This document shows, piece after piece, positions 33,779 through 46,000 of a stretch of 64,000 nt of DNA. Each line of letters starts with the position of its first letter. Position 1 is the stretch's first letter. Under the pieces are notes generated by a model. The model saw only the letters and a program-made list of their open reading frames with translations. It had not been told where the DNA came from and searched no databases. Location: assembly GCA_038363925.1 (NCBI GenBank), contig JAQQWL010000007.1, positions 1,922,001 to 1,986,000 on the forward strand. Reading direction: 5' to 3'. This DNA is from Apiospora phragmitis. Taxonomy: Eukaryota; Ascomycota; Sordariomycetes; Amphisphaeriales; Apiosporaceae. The position numbers and the translations under genes were made by a program.

Positions 33779-36700
33779 ATGAATCTGGACAAAGCCCCAG
33801 ACGATTTTTCCTTGCTTGTTAGCCGGGGAGACATTGACGTTGCCACGACGGCCGATTCCTCCTCCCTCGGCGCTTCTTCTTCCACCCATTCCGTCGCTAT
33901 CAACAATCCCAAGTCCCCCACCACAGCCCGACCAGACTACTTCCCAACCGCAACCTCTGCCGCCGATACGGCACCTCTTGTGCCTAGCCCACTATCGCAA
34001 TCGGCTACCCACCGACAACAGGTGTATACGGACGCGATCGGCAAAACCCACGTCAGTGCTGAGGTGGTGGAAGAGGAGCGGGCGACGGAGATTAGTCGCT
34101 ATGGATTGAGTCCCGCCAATACGACATTCCCAAGAACAGCGCCTTCGGGCGACCAGACAGCACGCTCTCAAATCGCTGCGACAACCGAGGCCGATACGGC
34201 AATACCTGCGAACCACTCTCCAACAAGAGCAGTGCCAATCTCGGCTAATACACTTTTGTCGATACCCGGCAAGCGGTCGCCAGATGAAAGAGGGGTCGCA
34301 TCTCAGCAACTCCAGCAATCACATAAGCCAGCAGCCGCCGACAAAGAAATCGCGAACTCGCGCTGCCCCTCCGCGCAGGATCGACCTCGGTGAATTCGCA
34401 AAGCCAGCAATACCCCCGAAGATCGAGAGCGTTACTTCGCCGCTGTTCTTCTCGCACAAGCAGAAGCCTCTCATAACCAGGCCCCCTAGCTTTTCTGGCT
34501 CCGAAGCTGTAGGAACCATGTTGAGGAGTGTCCGAGATTCTGCTGAGGTTACGACGCTCAAGCTTGCGCGGGGAACTGTGAGCTCGGCAAGTCCCGCGAG
34601 ATCTTCCAGTACACCTGGTAGTTGGTCGTCTATCGATGCGGCGACCCTTGCCCGAAGTCCAGACGCCCAAGCATCTTCGCCTGCACAACAATTCCTGCAG
34701 GGTATTGGTATCGTAGAGCTCCTAGAAAGAGACGACCGTCCAACTTTCATCGTCGACGGCTCGAATGCATTCAGCTCTTCTTCGCTGGCCTTTGCCGTAC
34801 TATATGCCAACCCTGCCCTCCAGGTTTCCGACGGCATCCGCTATTTGATTTCTGGAGAGTTCCAGGATGATTCGGATGCGAAGGCTGAGTTTGAGGGCTT
34901 CAAAACCTGGGTCAAGAATGGTGGCCTTAATGCCGAAGGATTGGATTGTTTTATGCCGTCTTTCCACTATGGTGGGATTGAATGGACATGTTCGGTCCTT
35001 AGAACCCGATTTAGATTTGTGAGCGCCAACAGAAGCGCTGCTTCGATAGCGCGTACATCACCAGAACCGCAGCTCGAGAGAGAGACGAGCATCGATTCTC
35101 GTACGCAGGCTGCAACGCCTAATGCACAGCCAAAGACACCCAGCGACATTGTCGTTCCCGATGCGCCTGATTATTTTGGTAGCCTTACCAGCCTCGAGGA
35201 GGATGAGCGGACTCGTTCAGTTGTCGGCAGTGAATCTGGGGAGCCGTATTTGATACGGCGAGACAGCGATTATGCTTCTGACGTCGTTTCGATACGGACG
35301 GAACAACCGTCGTTTGACTGGACTAGGATACCGTTAACCGAGGACCTCCCTCAGCATATCATTTTTGCTCGCACCAGAGATTGGGCATCAACACCTCTGG
35401 GGCCCATAGAAACATGGTCGGCCGATCTGCGTGCCATGGCCAACATGGTTATGGGTAGTCCACACCCAGCTGCGATGTACTGGGGCCCCGAGTTTATCGC
35501 CATTTACAACGAGGCATACGTGCCAATGGCAGGCAAGAAACATCCGGCACTCATGGGTCAAAGCTACAAAGATGCCTGGCATGAGATATGGGACGAAGTC
35601 TCCCATGTTTTCGAAGGGGCATGGAAGTCGGGGCAGGCCACTATGAAGAACGACGATCACCTGTTGATCAACCGCTATGGGTTCGAGGAAGAAGCATTTT
35701 TCTCGTGGTCTATTGTGCCATTAGTAGGGGACGACGGATCTGTCGTCGGCTTGTACAACCCTGCTTTTGAAAATACCCGGCGCAAAGTTGCAGAGAGGCG
35801 AATGCTCACATTGAGGGAGGTTGGTGAGAAGACATCGTTAGCACGAGATGTTAAGAGTTTCTGGAGCCAGGTGCAACAGGGCCTGGAATTTAACAAAGAG
35901 GACATTCCATTCGTCATGGTTTATTCTGTTTCTGACGATTCCGAAAGCGACATGTCGTCGATGCACTCGGGAAGCTTGTCGCATCCCCCTCAGCTTGTCC
36001 TTGAAGCGTCCCTTGGCATTCCTGCTGGACACAGCTGCCTTATTAGTCCCCTGGATCTCAAAACCAGCGTGGAAGGCTTCGCTCCGTATATGAGGGACTC
36101 CATGGCACAAGCAGGCGTTCCCATCTTACTATCTAAGGATGACGGAACACTTGCAGAAGACCTCATGATTGGCTTTGACTTCCGAGGAGATTCCGGCGAT
36201 TGCCAAGCCATCGTCATCTTCCCAATACACCCTACTACTGGAGGCGACAGCGTTGTTGGGTTCATTGTCATTGGAGTGAACCCGCGCCGACCTTATGACG
36301 ACGACTATAAACTTTTTATCCACCTTCTATCCCGCCAATTAGCTACATCGATGGCTTCTGTGGTTTTGTTTGAGGAAGAGATCAAACGTGGACAAAGGGC
36401 AGCTCGCTTGGCGGCGCTTGATCGCCAAGAGTTGACGCAGCAATTACATCTTCGTACTCAGGAGGTGGAGGAGAGCGAGCTCAGGTTCACTAGAATGGCC
36501 GAATTTGCTCCCGTGGGTATGTTTATTGCTGACCATGAAGGTCTCATCAACTACTGCAACGAGATGTGGTGGGAAGTATCGCAACACCAGCCCAGGTCCG
36601 AATACAACGTCAATACTTGGATGGATAGCGTCAACGACGAAGATAGGTCCGCACTGGAGCAGGTCTGGAAAAGGATGCTTGATGATAAGATGGCCATTAC

Positions 36701-38454
36701 TCATGAGTTCCGCTTTAAGCGCTTACGCGACCATTCCAGCGGTGCCATTAACAATTGGGTGCTAATGAGTGCGTATCCCGAAAGGCACCGAGATGGAAGC
36801 ATCAAGGGCATATTTGGGTGTATCACCGACATCTCGCAGCAAAAGCTGGCCGAGCAAATCCAGTTTCAGCGGCGAGAAGAGGCGGTGGAGCTGAAGCGGC
36901 AACAAGAAAACTTCATTGACATCACCAGTCACGAAATGCGTAACCCGCTCAGTGCCATTCTCCAGTGCGCTGACGAGATATCGGGCACACTGGCCAAGTA
37001 CCGAACTCTGAAAGAATATAACAGCGAGGTGGCGCGGCTGAAGGTCGCCTTGGAAGGCTGTCTCGAGGCCGCCAATACGATTACCCTCTGCGCAAGCCAT
37101 CAGAAGCGCATTGTCGATGATATTCTTACCTTGTCCAAGCTTGACTCGCAACTACTTCTAGTTACGCCTGTGGATGTGCAACCTGTGGCCGTGGTCCAGC
37201 GTGTGCTCAAGATGTTTGAGGGCGAGTTGAACACGAATTCCATCCAGATGAAGTTCCAAGTAAAGAACCGCTACTTGGATCTGGGCGTGGACTGGGTCAA
37301 ATTGGATCCTTCGCGGCTGCTCCAGGTGCTAATCAATCTTATGACCAACGCCATCAAATTCACGAATGCACGGCCGGAGCGGTCTATAGTCGTCACCCTT
37401 GATGCTTCTATAGACATCTCAGAAAGGACCGACACCGATATCAGCTTCTTCCTAGTGATCGCCCAGGCACCTCGGAACTCACAGAAAGTGCGGACTGGGG
37501 TACGGGCGACAAAATCAACCTCCATTTTTCGGTTCAAGATACTGGGCGAGGACTAGACGAACATGAAAAGAAGCTCCTTTTCCAGCGGTTCTCTCAGGCG
37601 TCGCCCCGAACTCACGTTCAATACGGTGGGTCCGGCCTAGGACTGTTCATCTCCCGCATCCTCACGGAGCTTCAAGGAGGACAGATCGGCGTTGATTCGG
37701 TGAAGGGAGTTGGCAGCACCTTCTCGTTCTACGTCCGAAGCCGCAAGTCGGCAGGGCCAGGCGACAAGCAAGCTGTGGCGACAGCGCCTCCCTTACAAAG
37801 AGCCCCCGGGTCGTCGACCACTATCGAGAACCGGCAGCCGAAGCACATCGCCAAGGCCCCTATCATACAACCGCGGGTGCAAGCCAACGCAGCATCGCCA
37901 AGTACTCCTTCCATATCAGCAACGTCGGCGCCATCAGCACCACAAGGCGGCCAACGCTTCTTTGACGTCTTGATTGTGGAGGACAATCTTGTGAACCAGA
38001 AAGTGCTGCAGAGACAACTTCGTAATAGCGGCAACAACACGCAAGTAGCCAATCATGGAGGCGAAGCGCTGGAGGTATTGAAGAGGTCCAGATACTGGAC
38101 TGGCATGGAAGCGACAGGCAACGAGATCTCGGTCATATTGATGGACTTGGAAATGCCCGTCATGGACGGGATGACCTGTGCGCGTAAGATAAGGGAACTG
38201 GAGCGGGAAGGCACCATTGTCAGCCATATACCGATTATCGCTGTCACAGCATACGCCAGGCCGGAGCAGATCGAAGATGCAAAGGCCGCAGGAGTGGTGA
38301 GTTTGAGGTCCCCCTTTAGTCCCCGTTGCTGAATCCCAAAATTAGCATGCTGACAGCGTATGGTTAGGACGATGTGATCTCGAAACCGTTCCGGATGCCG
38401 GAACTCATACCCCGAATTGAGGAGCTGGTGGACAAGTTCCCGTCAACGAGGTAG
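33779..38454 (+). CDS. Hybrid histidine kinase with PAS and receiver domains, two frame breaks
   Basis: Exons 33779-38296 and 38368-38454; about 1534 residues. An N-terminal Ser/Thr/Pro-rich region is followed by sensor modules (WTRIPLTEDLPQ; MYWGPEFIAIYNEAYVPMAG), a GAF-like region and a PAS domain (MAEFAPVGMFIADHEGLINY). Then come the phospho-acceptor His in DITSHEMRNPLSAIL near residue 1052, the N box LINLMTNAIKFT, the G boxes DTGRGL and GSGLGLFIS, and a receiver domain (VLIVEDNLVNQKVL; Asp in VILMDLEMPVMDG near 1454; Lys in ISKPF). Such kinases feed phosphate through an HPt protein to response regulators of the HOG-type stress pathway. The frame has one extra base at 34328-34329 and one missing at 37470-37471. 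The second would otherwise stop the protein at 37556, removing the G boxes and receiver. No transmembrane segment is seen, so it is probably cytosolic. Confidence 0.87.
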
Positions 38455-39483
38455 AGAAAAGGTCACTGCTACACGGCCTGTTTGTTACCTTTCCGTTTTC
38501 TCTTTTTGTGCGCATCATCATGGAATTTTAATGTTTATTATTGCATCAACATGGGTTGCATGGATGCCAAGTCTAGCACTGGCTTCCAACGGAGCATATT
38601 TATGGCAAGGCGTTTAGGTGGTGGCAGGATTTGGAGGGTTTCAGCACAACCCAGCAGGATATAAAAATGGGGATACCTTATTTGACAATCTGGGTGAGCC
38701 CGGGGAAGTGTATCTGGGATCGATCGCTTTGCGAGATCTATAGAAGTGAGGGATAGTTTAGATAGGAGGAGGGGACTGGCCGTTGGCTGAGCCACCCAAG
38801 CCGGGGTCGCGGGTTATGTATATGGATGATCAAGTACGCAAAGCTGTATACTTTACGTAGGGTCCTTAGCAATTGAATACTTTACCGAATAGCTGAAGTG
38901 AAGCACGAGATATGTATGTAGATCATACTACTATTCCAAGATTGCGTGGACACCACAGTATCAGGTACAGTGTGCAGGCCTATGCATACTGTCTTGGTCA
39001 GTGCCATGCCAAGTACCTGCCGTTACGTACCGTACCGTACTGCATCTCAAGTTCTCTCACTCGCAACCTTTCCGGGGCCATCAGAGTTCAAGCCCCAAGT
39101 TTAACAGGCACCATCCATTCGAACATGCTCTGCTAGACTATCACCTAGCAGCCTCCTTGAGAACCACAACTCTTCATTTCTCTCCTTTTTGGCCCAGGCC
39201 GCAAGCCGAGCAATGGCCGCAGATGAGAGAAGTGCACACAGCTCGCGTTTGATAGCTGTCTGGTATGTGATGTGACTGACGTGACTTGACAAACGAACCC
39301 CCCTGAATACTGAATACATACGCCCGATTTTGATTGATGCCAATCGGACATTGGTAGTACATACAAATACTCCACACATACACACAGGCAAACAGGTACA
39401 TGTTTACTGACCATTTCATAACTGCAGTGTCCTTGTCTCCTTTTTCTGGTTACATTACTCGGTGGACAAACATTCTTTAATCG
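38455..39483. other. Intergenic region between the histidine kinase and GT90 genes
   Basis: Holds the kinase 3' region and the promoter of the GT90 gene, whose first exon may lie in the last 100-300 bases. No other gene is recognised. Confidence 0.35.
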
Positions 39484-42452
39484 GTGTGTACAGACAGACG
39501 TCCCAACTCGTTTGGTGTGGCACTAAATAGCAGGACAGATAGGCCGAGACTCTCAGCTTTCTTGCTGTTGCTGATATCTGGCGCCCTTGCTTTCTCGGCA
39601 AGCTTCTTTTCTAAACGGCTTCCGGGCAATGATGGAAGATTCGGTACGTTATTCATCTATTGCTTGCCCAAGCAGACAGACACTAATGAGACCGGAGAGG
39701 TAGATTCCGATGCCCCCTTCAGAAGCTTCAGGTCGTCGTTGCCACAGCGGCCTCGCCGCTTCTATCTCCCTTGCATCGTATTTCTGATTGTGATACGGCT
39801 GGAGATTCTCCAGGAGGTTGTATATGACTTTCAATGTACGGCACAGGGCGTCGAGGTATGTGCACACAGCCCCCGAGGCTCTGTACGTCATGTTGCCTAT
39901 TCTCTGACTTCTCACCCATCTTAGGTTTTCTTGCCCGTGTTTTTGGCTGGATATGAGTTGCTATTCGGGAAGAGGGCGCCACTGCCCGTATCCAACGAGC
40001 CTGAGGACCCGTGGATCACGTTGAGGGAGGAGTTCACGCAATGGGTCAAAACGTCCCAGCTGTGGCTTTTCAGCAGCGTGTTGGTTTTCACCATTGGTGT
40101 CTACCAGTCGGCTGGTCTGGCCTACGAGTCTTCCTACTTTTGCTCGCCAATTCTGGACGAGCCCCGCTGGATCATCTTCTTGCAGTGGGCTGGCGTATTC
40201 CTTGACGCCGTCATACTTGTCTTGTCTTGGAGAGTGCTCTCCTGGGCCAAGACTACCAAAAGCCGGCTGCGGATACTAAGTAGCATATTGGCCATCGCGT
40301 GTCTTGGCTCGGGCGTCCTGTGGATAGGCACCCGTATTGCCCAACAAGGACCCGTCATGGACAGGCAGGCAGTGCGATATGTTGACTCCTTATACTTGTT
40401 CGATGTTCTGAGTACTGGCCTCGTTCTCGGGGTGCTATTGATCGCAGCAACGCTCTGGATCGTCGAATCGGTGCCCCTCGAACCGGCATCCATCGTTGCC
40501 TATATCGGCGGGACAGCAAATACAGTCCGGCAGGTATTCCTGCTTGGGACTTACCAGCAGACATCGGCAGGGCCCCCGCTCGTTGCGCTATTCACGATCA
40601 TGGGGGGCTTTTCGATATTTGCATACGCAAACAACATGCGATCCGTCGTGTATATCCGGAGAGGCTTTCTTGTACTGTTGATGGTTGTCCTGTTGATAGG
40701 AGCAATCATAACTTCCGCCGTACGCAATAGACCAGTACAGCACCATCCCTGGACAATTTCATTTACAAGAACAGGGTTGAGTCAGACCGGTGGCTCCGCC
40801 ACGCGAGTGTGAGCACGACCCTCAGAACTGCCGTCGAAGAGTACAAAGAACGGCACCACGGCCGCGACCCTCCAGCTCATTTCGATCGGTGGTTTGACTT
40901 CTCCCGGCAGCGAAATGCCGCCATCGTTGATATGTATGATCAGATGGAGAAAGACATATTGCCGTTCTGGGGGTTGAGCCCTCAAAAGGTGAGGGACGCG
41001 GTAGAGAAAGCAAAGGGGCTACCAGATATCGGTGTAATCACGATTCTTAGGGGGAAGGCGACACACAACGAGCCGTCCGACCCTTCTCATCAGGTGATAC
41101 TGGATGATGTGGTATCAATCATCTCTCGATTTTCAGAACATCTGCCGGAGATGGACATACCGATCAATTTGAACGAAAGGCCACGGGTGCTCGTCCCGCA
41201 TAGTGACGTCCGTCGGCTCATGCAGTCCGCAACTGCACCCAAATCTAAATTCTTGCCTGCTATGGTAAACAAACGCGACACAGGCAACTCCGAGGTGGCG
41301 GAAGACCAAACTACCTCCAATATAGAAGCACGTACAGGTTCAGAGGCAGAATCGTATGTCTCAGCAGAAGATTTCCATCACCTCCAATCTCTGGCCTGCC
41401 CTCCAGGGTCCAAGACGAGAGCAGGGGTCAGCTGGAACGCGAGAGACCTCTGTGCCTCCTGTGCCAACCCACACGCCCAAGGCGTATTTATTCGCAGCTG
41501 GCGAAAGTCTCTTGACCCGTGCCATCAGCCTGACATATTCCATCTGCATGACTTCCATACTATGCCACATCGTTGCGGACTTCACCAGGACCTCTTACCT
41601 ATTTTTAGCCGGTCGAAGACCGACATCTTCAACGACATCATCATACCCCTGCTCCAGCCCAACGTCAAGCATGAGCAGGACACGACCACTTTCGATGACA
41701 AGACCAACGCTCTATTCTGGCGGGACGAGCCCTTGACGGAACTCATAACTCACCAGTCTTTCCATGGTGGTCAACGTAGCCGGATGGTGTATCTCACAAA
41801 CAATGCGAGCGCCACTGACGAAGTTCCGCTGCTGATCGGGGACAATTACGGCAAAGAGCTGAAGTTTGCCTATGAGACGGTCAAGACCAGTGAGGCCAAC
41901 GACCTGTTCACCATCAAGACGTCCTTCACGGCGCCTGAGAAATGCGAGGACCAGGCCTGCCAGCTAGCCCAGGCCCAATTCGGCTTTGTAGCACCTCCCA
42001 CGGACCCCGAGGAGAAGCCCGACGTCGCGGTGGACCACCGCTACGTGATGCTCCTCGACACGCCCGACGGGCCCCCGCCCAACCTCCTCGGCGCGCTGCG
42101 CTCCAACGGCGTGCCGTTCCTGAGCAGCATCTTCCGCGAGTGGTACACGGAGCGCCTGATGCCCTGGACGCACTTCGTGCCCGTCGACCTGCGCTTCCAC
42201 GGCCTCCACAGCACCCTGGCCTACTTCGTCGGGCTCAAAGACCGCGGCCGCGTCAACGGCCGCGAGCGCGACGCCATGGCCGACCGCACCGAGGACGCGC
42301 GCTGGATCGCCGAACAGGGCCGCAAGTGGGCCGAGAAGGCCATCCGCCGCGAGGATATGGAGATTTATTTGTTTCGGCTCCTCCTCGAGTGGGGGAGGGT
42401 GATTCAGGATGATCGAGACGCGTTGGGGTTTGTGCTGAAACAGGAGTCGTGA
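39484..42452 (+). CDS. Membrane-anchored GT90 (CAP10-like) glycosyltransferase; 5' end unresolved, one frame break
   Basis: Coding sequence is clear from about 39484, but this frame has a stop at 39478-39480 and no ATG, so a first exon upstream is missing. The ATG at 39399 with a 45-base intron is one weak option. An intron at 39856-39924 is in phase. The first 400 residues hold several membrane helices (FLLLLISGALAFSASFF, FLPVFLAGYELLF, WIIFLQWAGVFLDAVILVL and others). The C-terminal part is the CAP10/GT90 catalytic domain (LPFWGLSP, the Cys-rich DLCASCANPHAQG segment, FVPVDLRFHGLHSTLAYFVG). Family members include the cryptococcal CAP10 and beta-1,2-xylosyltransferase proteins of the Golgi. 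One base is lost at the CCC at 40747-40749; otherwise the frame ends at 40812 and the catalytic part is separated from the membrane part. Confidence 0.8.
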
Positions 42453-43048
42453 GCGAGCAAGCATGTTTCATCATTCATATGACACAATGTATATATATAA
42501 ATTCAGGTCAGGGGGCATTGTGGTTGGCCTGTTATGCTCCTAAGGGGTATATAGACGAGTGGATGTAATATTATCTACAGCTAAATGTCAGAGACGGTTT
42601 AAAAAAAGGCCAAAAGCCCAACCAGTAACTTGGATCTATGCTTGCCGGTTCCTAGAACAAGAATGCTATATCACAGGAGAGTGGATTAACAATATATCAG
42701 AACGAATAACGCTTCATCACGGGCAGAAAACGACCAAAGTCCAGATCATAGGCATTTCTCATAACGTTATCATCCTCGTCAACCTCATACACAAGACATA
42801 ACGATAATAACCCCTGCCCCTCAACCTTTCCTCTGCTAGAAAACGGAAAGAGAAACATGTTAGGAAGCTTGAAACTCAGCAAACCACCAGCGCCTTCCCT
42901 CCCTTTTTTATGCCCAATCCTAATAGAAAAACAACGAAAAAAGTATATCTGAACGAACCCTATGTATGCCATTCCCCGAGTTCTGCGTACGTGTGCTGCT
43001 TATATAATCTTATGCACGTTGGCAGGAAGAAGCCAGAACGGGGCGTGT
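42453..43048. other. Convergent 3' region between the GT90 and PhoD-like genes
   Basis: Two genes end towards each other here; the sequence is A/T-richer with no further gene. Confidence 0.4.
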
Positions 43049-46000
43049 CTAGTTGTGGCCGGGCCTATTCCAGTACTCGGAATACGCCGCGGCCGCCTGG
43101 CGGGGATCGGGTCTCTGGCGACCATACGTCTCCTCCTCGCTCCACCGATGATCGCGGGACGCACCTCCGTCGTCGTCGCCGCCGCCGCCGCCTTCGCTCA
43201 TACTATTGCTGCGCCGGCCACTAAACCAGCGCTTGATGCTACCGTGCCTTGCTGGTTTCGGCTGCGGCTGCTGCTGCTGCGCCTGATAGGGCCCCCGCTC
43301 GATGCCGGCATCCTCCATATCATCGTCGAGGACAGCCGCTTCATCACCGTACGGGTATTCCTCCTGTCCCTCTGCAGCTACGGCTTCTCCATCATCATCG
43401 TCCGGGTCTTCCCCCTGGTACTCGTACTCAAGCCGCGGGACCAGCAGGCGGTACGGCATCGTGATGCCGGCCGGGTCGCGCGCGTTGACCTCGACGTTGA
43501 GCGTGATCTCGAGCCCGCCCTCGACGTCAACCTGGTACCGGTGCGGGTTCTTGCGGAGCCGCTTCGCGCTCAGGCCCGTCGGCGTGCGGTGGAAGGGCCT
43601 AGGGCGCTCCCGGTCCACCGGCGGCGGCGACAGGGAGTAGTCGCGGCTGTGGCCGGCGGGTTGGGTGTACGAACGCTGCGGCGGACGCGCAGTGAAGTAG
43701 GAGTCATCGCCTACCTCGAACTCGGCCGGTTGGCCGGCGCCGCCGCGAAGACCCATGCGCGCGAGCTTGTCGCTGCTGGGTCCGGCGCCTTCCATGGCCG
43801 TGGGACGGGTGCGCCGCTGCTGCTGCTGCTGCTGGTGAGGCGGGGGCGGGGGCGGGTACGAGGGCGGCGTGTAATCATCGTACATAGCCTCATCGCTGTA
43901 GTCGTCGCCCCAGCTGCCATTGATGCCACCATCGTCACGTTTCTTACTGGTAGAGAACCGCCGGCCGAAGAATCCGGCCTTGGATTTGGCCGTGTCACCG
44001 CGGCCGAGAGACAAGGTCCGCGTAAGCTTGCCTGGCCGCTTCTCCGGATCAGATAATGATGCACGACGGGACAGGCTGCGGAAGAGTCCTCCGCCACTGG
44101 CCATAGGAGGTCGCGAGCGGTCCTTCTCTTCGGGAAGATCAGGACGGTATGCTGGCCCACGGTTTCTGGAGGAGAACGACAGTCTCCGGAAGATGCTGGA
44201 CTTGCTACCGGCTGGTGTAGCATTGAGAGTGTACTCGGAGTCTTCAGGGGGCGGTGTCGCCGGAGGTGTACTGCCTGGGACGTATTCGCGGATGGCACAC
44301 CAGTTGCGGTGCGGAAGAAGACGCTTGTTGTTGCGGGGCTTCCCGTCCACACCAGTGTTGAAGATGGGAATCATGTCTTCGTCCGTTTCCTTGTCGAAGT
44401 GATGAACTTTGTTGCGCTTGTTGAGAATGTCTGCCATCAGGTCTGGAGGCGGGGTGTTGACAATGGCCGACGAGATGATGTTGGGCATGTAACGGAAGTC
44501 CTTGTGCTTCGCCAGTTTCAGCTTGGGGTTGGAGTAGAACTGCCCGACAGCAGCAAGGTGGACGTCGCCACTAAGAATAGTGACGCGCACGGATTTGTCC
44601 GCAGCAAGATCTTGAAGATCCTCAATGACAAACTTGCGCTCCTCCTTGTGGTTTTTGGCCGTCCAGTGATCGTCCAGGTCATCCAGAACCTCGACACCGC
44701 CATCAAAGTTATTAAGGAAGTTGCCGAGAAGCCCTGCTTTGCCAAGAGCCTTTACAGGATCCATCAAACGTGATGTCAAGCTATGATAAGTTAGTGGTCG
44801 AGCACATTCGGCTTGTAATTAGATTTCAACTCACATATTCTCGAGCCAGACCAGCCGGGGGTAGGCAATCGGTACACCAAGGAGGACCAACAAGTGCTTA
44901 GTCTGGCCCTTGGCGATCTCAGCATAACACCTGTCAACTATCTTCTTCCAAGTATCTTCCCTCACAACTTCGTCCCTCGTGCGCTCCGTACGCGCATCGA
45001 CCGCCAGGAGCGCCATTCCTGAGCCCAACAACATGAATAGACTGCGGCTCAGCTCCTGGATATAGGGGCCAGGCTTGCATCCCAGGACCCAGCTTGGCTC
45101 GGTCTGCTCAGTTTCCTCCATCAAGCTCTGGTGTTGGAATAGCATATAGTATTTGAAAGCTACAGCACCCAAGCCAGAAAATACTGGCGATTTCATGAAG
45201 TGATGTGGGTACGAGCCGAACCCGTCGATGATGTCGTGGTCATCATACATGTTGACCATAGGGATTTGCGAATTCGCCAAACCGAATAGCCCCTGAGAGA
45301 ACCACATGGAGTAGCGTTCAAGGTAGAATTCTTCCACCTCATCTTGCATCTCCGGGGTGAACGGTGCATTGTGTTTGTGTAGCGGGTTCTTGATCAGGAG
45401 CCAATCCTGGAAGTGCTTCGTTTGTCTCATGATCGCGTCGTTATAAATCTGATCGCCGCCGCCAATCATAACATGGAATGGCCGGGTTTGGTGATTGTTC
45501 AGAACGTCGCGCCACATTGGGTCGGGACCGCTGAAGTCGTCGGATTTCACACTTAGACTAAAGCCGTTGCAGCTGTGGAACATGATGTTCATGGCCTGGT
45601 CTCTTCCAGGTACCCAGAAACCTAGCGAGGGGCCTCGGTTGATCCGGTAAGCAATGCGTTGCTGCTGATCACGGAGTTCAACCTCGATGTTGAACCGCCA
45701 GAAGGTGCAACCCCGTTCAGTATGGAGTCGGAAACCCCGAACATCTCTGTACTTTCCAAGCTTCTCGCCGTCCACTTGTATGCGTTTTCTGCGCTCCGCA
45801 AACGAGCCCGGGGGGTCAGGGGTACCATCGAAGTCAGGCGCACTTCTGGTGATCTCGAAAAGTCCGTCATCAGGATCCAGCATCGACATGTCCTTCGCCT
45901 CTTCGAGGTGCTCCACAGGTCTGACGTACAGGGTTTCGCCCTTCCGCCCTAACTTTGGTATGCCCGCAATAGGGTCTACATATTCTGGCAGTAGCGCCTG

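Noticed and set aside
39213..39262. Short ATG exon with a GTATGT donor as first exon of the GT90 gene
   Set aside because: Joining it to the downstream frame at the available acceptors creates an immediate TGA.
42962..44056. 364-codon plus-strand open frame opposite the PhoD-like gene
   Set aside because: Antisense shadow of the second PhoD-like exon; no motif, no sensible start.
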